The notes under the pieces are model-generated. The model saw only the letters and a program-made list of their open reading frames with translations. It ran no database searches and had not been told where the DNA came from. A stretch of 7,726 nucleotides of DNA from an uncultured Lachnospiraceae bacterium. Lineage in GTDB: Bacteria; Bacillota; Clostridia; Lachnospirales; Lachnospiraceae. The position numbers and the translations under genes were made by a program. Below are positions 1 through 5,080 of the stretch, one piece after another (within the stretch, counting starts at the first letter, position 1; every line of letters begins with the position of its first letter). The DNA lies in NCBI GenBank assembly GCA_905236925.1, contig CAJOQS010000254.1, positions 1 through 7,726 of the forward strand, written 5' to 3'.

Positions 1-498
1 CCTTCCGTCCCACATATTGAAGTTTCCGACCACGCTGATCCTCTGCGCGTTGGGAGCCCAGACTGCAAAATAGGTTCCCCTGACTCCCTTTACGGTTCTG
101 ACATGGGCACCAAGCTTTTCATATATCTCGTAGTGTATTCCCCTGATAAAGCGGTCCTCGTCCTCGGGTCCGATCAGCGGTGCAAAAGCATAGGGATCGT
201 AGAACTCAGAGCTTGAGCCGTCGTCATATGTGACAACGAGCTTGTAGGACTCGACCTTGCTTCCCGGGAGCAGGACCGAATAGTTGCCCTGTCCGTCCAC
301 ACTCTCCATCGGATAGCATTTATTCCTGATCTTGAGAGAAACCTCTCTTGCGGTAGGCTGGAATGTATTGTAGAGCACGCCCTTGTGAGTCACATGTCCC
401 CCGAGCCATGTATGGGGATCGTCGTGCTCCGAATAAACGATAGCCTCCATCGCACCCCAGTTCATAAGATCATACAGAACATTGCCTTCCTCAACCAT
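1..498 (-). CDS. glgB: 1,4-alpha-glucan branching enzyme GlgB, N-terminal part (cut by window edge)
   Basis: GlgB makes alpha-1,6 branches in glycogen by cutting an alpha-1,4 chain and re-attaching it; it acts in the cytoplasm. Only the first 166 residues are inside, and the frame is open to position 1. Seen: an N1-type module at about residues 17-110 with EHDDPHTWLGGH (24-35), matching the family's H-x-DPxxxLGxH stretch. Next comes HYEIYEKLGAH (122-132) and the start of the CBM48 domain, GTYFAVWAPNAQRISVVGNF (141-160) followed by NMWDGR, a GlgB hallmark. The catalytic GH13 barrel lies outside, so activity cannot be judged. The ATG at 498 is chosen because GAGGAGGG (504-511 on the minus strand) lies 5-6 nt upstream. 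The gene follows the YesL-like gene after 26 nt and is probably the fourth gene of the xpt operon. Retention of the N1 module points to a long-form GlgB. Family assignment is firm. Confidence 0.93.
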   Translation of the reverse strand, partial: MVEEGNVLYDLMNWGAMEAIVYSEHDDPHTWLGGHVTHKGVLYNTFQPTAREVSLKIRNKCYPMESVDGQGNYSVLLPGSKVESYKLVVTYDDGSSSEFYDPYAFAPLIGPEDEDRFIRGIHYEIYEKLGAHVRTVKGVRGTYFAVWAPNAQRISVVGNFNMWDGR

Positions 499-503
499 AA
501 AAA

Positions 504-511
504 CCCTCCTC
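504..511 (-). promoter_or_regulatory. Strong Shine-Dalgarno of glgB
   Basis: Minus-strand GAGGAGGG sits 5 nt before the ATG at 498. It is much stronger than the site of the preceding YesL-like gene, so glgB can start translation independently even if it is only read as part of the operon. Confidence 0.75.
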
Positions 512-524
512 TAAACCCTATTAT

Positions 525-1268
525 TTATTCGCGATACCATTCGTCACGTCCGGTCTCCTCGGGTGTACCCTCGGATGCCTCGGTGTATTTTTTCAGAACA
601 GGCTCGATAATGAACGATCTGAGCAGGCATACCGTTCCGGGCAATACGGGAACGAACAGTGCCAGAACCATAAGATAATACCTGAATGCCCATGCCAGAA
701 CCCCGATAACGGCATAGATAAGGACGAGAATGAACGACCTTACGAGATGCTTGGTCGCGATAAGAAGCGCATTTCTCAATAGTCCCCCGAACTTAACGGT
801 GAACCTTGAAAGAAGCGGGAAAATCCATACCAGCGAAACACCGGCAAAAACACATCCCGCAACGAAAATTGCAAACATGACATTGCCGAAGGAATTGCCC
901 TCATTCGCGAGCGCATTCGCATACCTTATATCAACAGACATGAGGAACGCGAAGAGACTGTAAACAACGGAGGTGATCGCCGCGATGCCGAAATTGTCCC
1001 TGAAGGAATGGAAGAACTCCCTTGTCGCGTAGCTCCTGCTCCTTCTGATGACCTTGACCATTGCATAATAAAGTGCAGTCGATGAGGGGCCTATCAGGAC
1101 TGCGGCTATCACACACGCAATAAGAAAGATCGTGTTGTTGCCGGTGAAGGAAGCCGCGTACGGTATTGCTATGCCGAATACGCACCAGAGCACTCCAAGC
1201 CAGAACGTGTCTATTATTTTGTTGATCAATGTGAAAAATCCGTTTTCCGGATCAAAAATCCTGCTCAT
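525..1268 (-). CDS. YesL-like (DUF624) integral membrane protein
   Basis: A 247-residue multi-pass membrane protein resembling the YesL/DUF624 family. The family's molecular role is unknown to me; members often sit beside carbohydrate-uptake or carbohydrate-use genes. Seen: hydrophobic segments at about residues 20-40, 46-66, 96-115, 130-152 and a long stretch at 168-215. The second ends in GPSSTALYY (60-68), which matches the family's conserved P-x-x-TALYY element. It is followed by a basic helix and FFHSFRDNF (85-93), like the family's FxxxFKxNF motif. The C-terminus is a short acidic cytoplasmic-looking tail (EASEGTPEETGRDEW). The start ATG overlaps the stop of the upstream AI-2E-type gene in an ATGA arrangement, with only a weak AGG nearby, so translational coupling is likely. 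glgB downstream fits a carbohydrate link, but a specific function cannot be assigned. Confidence 0.82.
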   Translation of the reverse strand: MSRIFDPENGFFTLINKIIDTFWLGVLWCVFGIAIPYAASFTGNNTIFLIACVIAAVLIGPSSTALYYAMVKVIRRSRSYATREFFHSFRDNFGIAAITSVVYSLFAFLMSVDIRYANALANEGNSFGNVMFAIFVAGCVFAGVSLVWIFPLLSRFTVKFGGLLRNALLIATKHLVRSFILVLIYAVIGVLAWAFRYYLMVLALFVPVLPGTVCLLRSFIIEPVLKKYTEASEGTPEETGRDEWYRE

Positions 1269-2896
1269 TTCCTGTGAATCAAACCTTTCAGATATTCAGA
1301 TGCCGTTTTGACAAACGACCCGTTTTCGGCATTTGCTGCCGCTTCCTTTTCAGACCCGGTCTCCGGATCAGGCTCCGGACCGGCCTCTTCCGCATCACTG
1401 AGGAAGTCCGAGTCTATCGTATATTTCTGCTTTCCGGCGGCACGGTTCAGCTCCATGATCGTAGCCGGAACGTAATCTGCTCTCTTCTTCTGTCTGGAAC
1501 CTGCGGAGTTCTTGGAATTCCCGCCCTTTTTCGCAGCAGGGCGCGGAGCCGCTTCCTCGCCCGGAGCGGGTGCTGCCTCAGGTTCGGCCTTGCTCTCCTC
1601 TTTTACAGGTTCGGGTGCGTTAGGCGCTTCCGCGACCACGGCAGTCGGTTCCTCAGTCTCTTCGACCCGGTCAATATCCATATAGTCTCCGGTCTCCGTC
1701 ATGAGGCCGCGTTTGTGGAGGCTGTCTTCAACATGCTCCTTGGCTATCATATAAATGCAGGCCATCAGGGGAGCGCCTATCAGCATTCCCACTATTCCCC
1801 ACAGACTTCCGAAGAAGGTACATGCAAAAAGCACCCAGAACGGAGACAGACCGATGGAATCACCGACTATCTTGGGTGTGATGACATTGGCATCAAGCTG
1901 CTGAAGCACTATGATCAGAATGATGAACCAGAGACATTTAATCGGGCTGGCAAATAGTACGAGGATCGCGCTGGGTATCGCACCGATGAAAGGTCCGAAG
2001 AACGGGATGACATTGGTCACGCCAACGATAACGCTGATCAGTGCGGGGTACGGGATATCGAGAAGCTTCATTGCAACAAAGCAGAGAAGCCCGATAATAA
2101 CCGAGTCGACCACCTTTCCGGTTATCGAAGCGGTGAACTTAATATGGCATGCCTTGGTGATCCTGATGATCTTGTTGGCACTTCTGCGTTTGAAAACGGA
2201 AAAGACGATCTTTTTTGATATGGCGGAAAGCTTTTCCTTGTATCCCAGAATGTAGATCGAAAAGATCAGACCGATCAGAATGTTGTAGATCGTTCCGATA
2301 AGGCTCCATATTCCGGAGGCAAGCGATCCGAGCACGTTGGCAGTCGTCGACATCAGCTTGTTGTTGAAGAAATCCTCGAGGTAATCGGTGACCTTGACGA
2401 AGCCCATTTCAAGGTATTCGCCGACCTGAGTCTTTTCAAGCTCAAGTCCCCAGTACCACTCCTTGACCCTTTCGGCCTGGTCCGGGAAATTCTCAACTAT
2501 TCCGGTTACTGTTGCAACCAGCTGAGGTATCAGCAGGTTCAGCAGATAAGCGATAAACACAAAAACCAGAATCAGCGTGATCACTATGCTGATTATCCTT
2601 GCCGCCCTGTTCGCGCGGCTGATCTTTCTGGAGCGCTTGTAAAAGAGCCACTTAAGCCGCTCCTCGATGAAGATCATGAGCGGATTCATAAGATAGGCCA
2701 TGACGGCGCCGATAAAGCAGGGAGCAATAGCCTTGAATATCCTGTCCTTGATCGCGGAAAAATCCTCATGCCGTATGAACATGAATACCAAAAGAACAGT
2801 CGCCGCTATAACGGCAAAAGCGACAAGTCCGTAAATCAGGAGCTTCCTGCGCTGGCCGCCTTCGCGTCCTTCAACCATGATCTTTTCTTCAGACAT
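1265..2896 (-). CDS. AI-2E/PerM-family transporter with long C-terminal tail
   Basis: A 543-residue polytopic membrane protein of the AI-2E transporter (PerM/YdbI/TqsA) family. Members have been linked to autoinducer-2 export, Na+/H+ antiport or general permease roles, so the substrate here is open. Seen: a charged N-terminus, paired hydrophobic segments at about 20-41 and 54-73, one at 100-124, a mainly soluble middle (130-185), then hydrophobic blocks at 190-218, 260-330 and 350-385. Signature stretches are GVTNVIPFFGPFIGAIPSAI (292-311) and DANVITPKIVGDSIGLSP (335-352), both typical of the family. After about residue 395 there is an unusual tail of about 150 residues: acidic and Pro/Ala/Glu-rich (411-455), then basic (456-472), then mixed. 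The ATG at 2896 is preferred because minus-strand GAGGA lies 6 nt upstream; a TTG at 2902 is also in frame. It starts 2 nt after the xpt stop and overlaps the next gene by 4 nt. Confidence 0.88.
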   Translation of the reverse strand: MSEEKIMVEGREGGQRRKLLIYGLVAFAVIAATVLLVFMFIRHEDFSAIKDRIFKAIAPCFIGAVMAYLMNPLMIFIEERLKWLFYKRSRKISRANRAARIISIVITLILVFVFIAYLLNLLIPQLVATVTGIVENFPDQAERVKEWYWGLELEKTQVGEYLEMGFVKVTDYLEDFFNNKLMSTTANVLGSLASGIWSLIGTIYNILIGLIFSIYILGYKEKLSAISKKIVFSVFKRRSANKIIRITKACHIKFTASITGKVVDSVIIGLLCFVAMKLLDIPYPALISVIVGVTNVIPFFGPFIGAIPSAILVLFASPIKCLWFIILIIVLQQLDANVITPKIVGDSIGLSPFWVLFACTFFGSLWGIVGMLIGAPLMACIYMIAKEHVEDSLHKRGLMTETGDYMDIDRVEETEEPTAVVAEAPNAPEPVKEESKAEPEAAPAPGEEAAPRPAAKKGGNSKNSAGSRQKKRADYVPATIMELNRAAGKQKYTIDSDFLSDAEEAGPEPDPETGSEKEAAANAENGSFVKTASEYLKGLIHRK

Positions 2897-2898
2897 TA

Positions 2899-3483
2899 TC
2901 AATCCTCATCAGAAAAAACAACCTCGCCCGTTTCGGCGTTCATGCTCTCAATGATTGCAAGGGATTTAAGATCGATACCCTTGTCCCTGATCGCCTTTCC
3001 GCCGCTCTGGAAGCCCTTCTCGATAACGATGCCGATACCTTCGAGCGCGGCGCCCGCGGATTCAACTATGTCGATCAGTCCGAGAAGAGCACAGCCGTTG
3101 GCAAGGAAATCATCGATGATGAGTATCCTGTCGTCCGACGAGATATACTTTTTCGATACTATGACATCATAAACCTTTTTGTGGGTAAAGCTTTCGATCT
3201 GAGTGGTGTAGGAATCGCCGTCAAGATTGATGCTCTGTGCCTTCTTCGCAAAAACGACGGGAACATTGAAATACTGAGCCGCAATGCACGCGATCGCGAT
3301 GCCCGATGCCTCTATAGTGAGGATCTTGGTGATCTTCTTGTCATTGAAAAGACGTTTGAATTCCTTGCCGATCTCGTTCATCAGTGCAACATCTATCTGG
3401 TGGTTCAGGAACATGTCGACTTTGAGGACATTCCCGGGTTTAACATTTCCTTCCCTGCGTATACGTTCTTTAAGAAGCTTCAT
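2899..3483 (-). CDS. xpt: Xanthine phosphoribosyltransferase
   Basis: Xpt converts xanthine plus PRPP to XMP and pyrophosphate in cytoplasmic purine salvage. The 194-residue product matches the Bacillus-type enzyme in length and over its whole course. Seen: KVDMFLNHQID (21-31), the family's N-terminal signature; TIEASGIAIA (56-65), the hood/substrate region; the PRPP-binding loop ILIIDDFLANGCA (120-132) with its acidic pair; and GIGIVIEKGFQSGG (149-162). No key motif is missing. The ATG at 3483 gives the expected N-terminus; a modest AAGAAAGG lies 10 nt upstream. It is the first gene of the minus-strand cluster and is divergent from upp, another nucleobase phosphoribosyltransferase. Unlike B. 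subtilis xpt, it is followed by an AI-2E-type membrane protein, not by the xanthine permease pbuX, and no purine riboswitch is visible in its short leader. Confidence 0.95.
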   Translation of the reverse strand: MKLLKERIRREGNVKPGNVLKVDMFLNHQIDVALMNEIGKEFKRLFNDKKITKILTIEASGIAIACIAAQYFNVPVVFAKKAQSINLDGDSYTTQIESFTHKKVYDVIVSKKYISSDDRILIIDDFLANGCALLGLIDIVESAGAALEGIGIVIEKGFQSGGKAIRDKGIDLKSLAIIESMNAETGEVVFSDED

Positions 3484-3527
3484 CTCTGCAAGACCTTTCT
3501 TGATTTTTTGATAACCTACGACTTTTC

Positions 3528-3536
3528 ATTCTAACA
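3528..3536 (-). promoter_or_regulatory. Predicted xpt promoter (extended -10)
   Basis: Minus-strand TGTTAGAAT gives a TGn extension plus TAGAAT, 5 of 6 matches to TATAAT. No good -35 lies 16-18 nt upstream, which is usual for extended -10 promoters. Predicted transcription start is near 3521, leaving a leader of about 38 nt before the xpt ATG. Inferred from sequence only. Confidence 0.5.
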
Positions 3537-3589
3537 TAAACGGCAATAAAGTTGTAGCACTTATTTTCTGGATTTTTATTTTTTTAAAC

Positions 3590-3618
3590 TGTACAAAAAT
3601 TTTTATATATGCTACACT
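3590..3618 (+). promoter_or_regulatory. Predicted upp promoter
   Basis: A -35-like TGTACA (3590-3595, 4 of 6 matches to TTGACA) is separated by 17 nt from TACACT (3613-3618, 4 of 6 to TATAAT). The -10 is preceded by TGC (3610-3612), forming an extended -10. Transcription would start near 3625, giving a leader of about 28 nt that holds the AAAGGAG ribosome binding site (3636-3642). Confidence 0.6.
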
Positions 3619-3652
3619 TATTCTCAAGAAAAAACAAAGGAGAATCACCACG

Positions 3653-4294
3653 ATGCAGCAGTTTGACAACGCCTTTATCTTTGATCACCCGCTTATCCAG
3701 CACAAAACATCGCTTCTCCGCGACAAGAACACCTCCACAAAGGATTTCCGTGAGCTTGTTTCCGAGATCTCCATGCTGATGGCATATGAGGTTACGCGGG
3801 ATTTTGAACTTGAAGATGTTGAAGTTGAAACACCTATTTGCAAGTGCACTACAAAGGTACTCTCTCACAAGAAGAAGATCACTCTGGTACCTGTTCTCAG
3901 AGCAGGACTCGGAATGGCGGACGGCATGCTCAAGATACTTCCCCAGGTCCGTGTCGGTCACATCGGTCTTTACCGTGACCACGAAACACATGAGCCCATC
4001 GAGTATTACTGCAAGCTTCCCGACGACGTTGCCGAGAGTGAGGTAATCCTTCTCGATCCCATGCTCGCGACCGGCGGCTCCGCTATCGCCGCAACAAGGT
4101 TCATCATGGACCGCGGCTGCAAGAACATCCGCTGGGTAAGCATGATAGCTGCTCCCGAAGGTATCATCGCATTCCACAAGGTATATCCCGAGATCCCCGT
4201 ATGGTGCGCTGTCGTTGACGAGAAGCTCAACGAGAACGCTTACATCGTTCCCGGACTCGGTGACTGCGGTGACCGTCTCTATGGTACCAAATAA
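3653..4294 (+). CDS. upp: Uracil phosphoribosyltransferase
   Basis: Upp converts uracil plus PRPP to UMP and pyrophosphate, the main pyrimidine-base salvage step in the cytoplasm. The 213-residue product has the normal family length (about 208-214). Seen: VPVLRAGLGM (79-88), the conserved region near the PRPP site; the PRPP loop VILLDPMLATGGSA (131-144); AAPEG (166-170); and the C-terminal uracil-binding signature AYIVPGLGDCGDR (196-208), closing with LYGTK. Nothing essential is missing. The ATG at 3653 is preceded by AAAGGAG with 10-nt spacing and gives the canonical N-terminus. It is divergent from xpt and lies 23 nt upstream of a YheO-type regulator with no terminator between, so the two are probably cotranscribed. 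The more usual uracil permease neighbour is absent here. Confidence 0.97.
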   Translation: MQQFDNAFIFDHPLIQHKTSLLRDKNTSTKDFRELVSEISMLMAYEVTRDFELEDVEVETPICKCTTKVLSHKKKITLVPVLRAGLGMADGMLKILPQVRVGHIGLYRDHETHEPIEYYCKLPDDVAESEVILLDPMLATGGSAIAATRFIMDRGCKNIRWVSMIAAPEGIIAFHKVYPEIPVWCAVVDEKLNENAYIVPGLGDCGDRLYGTK

Positions 4295-4317
4295 GTTTTT
4301 TCGAACGGAGATATAGT

Positions 4318-4941
4318 ATGATTTCCCTGGATAATCTCAAAGAAATAGCACATTCCATAGCTGTTCAGTTCGGTTCGAACTGTGAGGTAGTTGTGCACGA
4401 CCTTTCCGAAGGCAAGCTTGACTCTTCCATCGTTTTCATTGAAAACGGTCACGTCAGCAACCGCAAGGTCGGAGACGGTCCTTCGCATGTTGTTCTTGAC
4501 GCGGTTCATGATCTTTCAAAAACCGAGGATCACCTCGGCTACCTGACACGCACCAAGGACGGACGCATACTGAAGTCCAGTACGGTATATATCCGCAACG
4601 ACGACGGAGTTCCGGCATATATACTGTCGATCAACTACGACATCACGGGCTTCATGATGACCGAGAACGCCCTGAAGGCCTTTATAGGTCCCGATGAAAA
4701 CGATTCGGATGCCGAGAAGATCACGAACAACGTCAACGATCTTCTGGACGATCTGATCGAGCGGTCAGTCAAGAAGATAGGCAAACCCGTTGCCTACATG
4801 ACCAAGGAGGAAAAAACAGCCGCGATACAGTTCCTTAACGACAGCGGCGCGTTCCTCATCACGAAGTCGGGCGACAAGGTTTCGAAGTACTTCGGCATCT
4901 CCAAATACACGCTTTACAGCTATATTGACGTAAACAAATAA
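4318..4941 (+). CDS. YheO/DauR-family transcriptional regulator (PAS-like + HTH)
   Basis: A 207-residue cytoplasmic DNA-binding protein. Seen: an N-terminal YheO-type PAS-like domain (about 4-115) with CEVVVHDLS (22-30), SIVFIENGHVSNRKVGD (37-53), LKSSTVYIRNDDG (85-97) and LSINYDIT (103-110), all matching family landmarks. A linker follows, then a C-terminal HTH_22-like domain (about 160-205) with MTKEEKTAAIQFLNDSGAF and recognition-helix-like GISKYTLYSYI (193-203). Relatives include DauR, a repressor of D-arginine use in Pseudomonas, and E. coli YheO; the ligand here is unknown. ATG at 4318 has ACGGAG 7 nt upstream. It lies 23 nt after upp and just before a terminator, so it is probably expressed from the upp promoter. 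It might control upp/xpt, a distant target or the nearby amino-acid genes; the sequence does not decide this. Confidence 0.88.
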   Translation: MISLDNLKEIAHSIAVQFGSNCEVVVHDLSEGKLDSSIVFIENGHVSNRKVGDGPSHVVLDAVHDLSKTEDHLGYLTRTKDGRILKSSTVYIRNDDGVPAYILSINYDITGFMMTENALKAFIGPDENDSDAEKITNNVNDLLDDLIERSVKKIGKPVAYMTKEEKTAAIQFLNDSGAFLITKSGDKVSKYFGISKYTLYSYIDVNK

Positions 4942-4955
4942 ATAATCGCAGACCA

Positions 4956-5005
4956 CAGACCGAATATGTTTCCGGCACCAACCGGACGTATTCGGTCTGC
5001 TTTTT
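4956..5005 (+). terminator. Intrinsic terminator of the upp-regulator operon
   Basis: An 11-bp perfect stem pairs CAGACCGAATA (4956-4966) with TATTCGGTCTG (4989-4999). It continues after a small bulge into TCCGG/CCGGA (4971-4975 / 4982-4986) around a CACCAA loop, and is followed by C and five T (5001-5005). It begins 14 nt after the regulator's stop codon and insulates the chemoreceptor gene from upstream transcription. Confidence 0.92.
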
Positions 5006-5026
5006 ATCGATTGGGTCTTGCTTCTT

Positions 5027-5054
5027 TTGCTTTAAAGTGATAAAGTGATACCAT
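5027..5054 (+). promoter_or_regulatory. Possible promoter of the chemoreceptor gene
   Basis: TTGCTT (5027-5032) and TACCAT (5049-5054) are separated by 16 nt, and TGA (5046-5048) forms a TGn extension. A start near 5061 would leave about 20 nt of leader with the ribosome binding site. Both hexamers are weak. A copy of TAAAGTGA is repeated in tandem inside the spacer (5033-5048). No well-spaced sigma-28/SigD promoter was found. A promoter is expected here because a terminator lies just upstream. Confidence 0.3.
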
Positions 5055-5062
5055 ACTGCTAT

Positions 5063-5071
5063 AAAAGGAGG
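5063..5071 (+). promoter_or_regulatory. Shine-Dalgarno that fixes the chemoreceptor start
   Basis: AAAAGGAGG lies 9 nt before the ATG at 5081. An in-frame GTG at 5045 would add 12 residues but lies upstream of this site and would place it inside the coding sequence, so the ATG is preferred. Confidence 0.85.
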
Positions 5072-5080
5072 TTTCTCTCT

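Larger units (their letters stand above)
3484..3652. promoter_or_regulatory. Divergent xpt / upp control region
   Basis: 169 bp without a gene, strongly AT-rich between about 3561 and 3610. It contains outward-facing predicted promoters for xpt (minus) and upp (plus) and a 7-bp inverted repeat, TGTAGCA (3553-3559) / TGCTACA (3610-3616), whose right arm overlaps the upp -10. No riboswitch-like fold and no attenuator-type terminator is visible on either strand. Confidence 0.6.

Noticed and set aside
1274..1957. Long plus-strand frame opposite the AI-2E-type gene
   Set aside because: It is arginine/cysteine/phenylalanine-rich, has no domain or ribosome binding site, and mirrors the Pro/Ala/Glu-rich tail of the real gene on the other strand.
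2894..2902. TTG start at 2902 for the AI-2E-type gene
   Set aside because: The ATG at 2896 has a better codon and a 6-nt spacing to GAGGA. The TTG would leave almost no spacer and overlap the xpt stop. It cannot be fully excluded.
3484..3527. Purine riboswitch in the xpt leader
   Set aside because: The predicted leader is about 38 nt, AT-rich and without the conserved loop and junction sequences of the purine aptamer.
3584..4177. Long open frame on the minus strand antisense to upp
   Set aside because: upp is an unambiguous full-length family member. The antisense frame has no recognisable domain, shows no good ribosome binding site, and runs into the upp promoter.
4297..4309. PurBox-like CGAAC in the upp-regulator gap
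   Set aside because: Only the core CGAAC matches, there is no paired second box, and the position inside an operon gap just before a ribosome binding site does not suit PurR control.
4366..4382. Inverted repeat CAGTTC-N5-GAACTG
   Set aside because: It lies inside the regulator's coding sequence near codon 17-22 and encodes ordinary family residues. An autoregulatory operator is possible but nothing else supports it.
5033..5064. Sigma-28/SigD-type promoter before the chemoreceptor
   Set aside because: TAAA boxes are present, but their distances to the only GCCGATAA-like element (5057-5064) are 12 and 20 nt, not about 15, and that element matches poorly.
5057..5065. TGCTATAAA as an extended -10 for the chemoreceptor gene
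   Set aside because: It resembles a good -10 but overlaps the ribosome binding site. Transcription would start after the Shine-Dalgarno, so it is unlikely to serve the ATG at 5081.
5045..5080. GTG start at 5045 extending the chemoreceptor by 12 residues
   Set aside because: It lies upstream of the strong AAAAGGAGG site at 5063-5071, has no ribosome binding site of its own, and would add an unusual lead before the TM1-type N-terminus.
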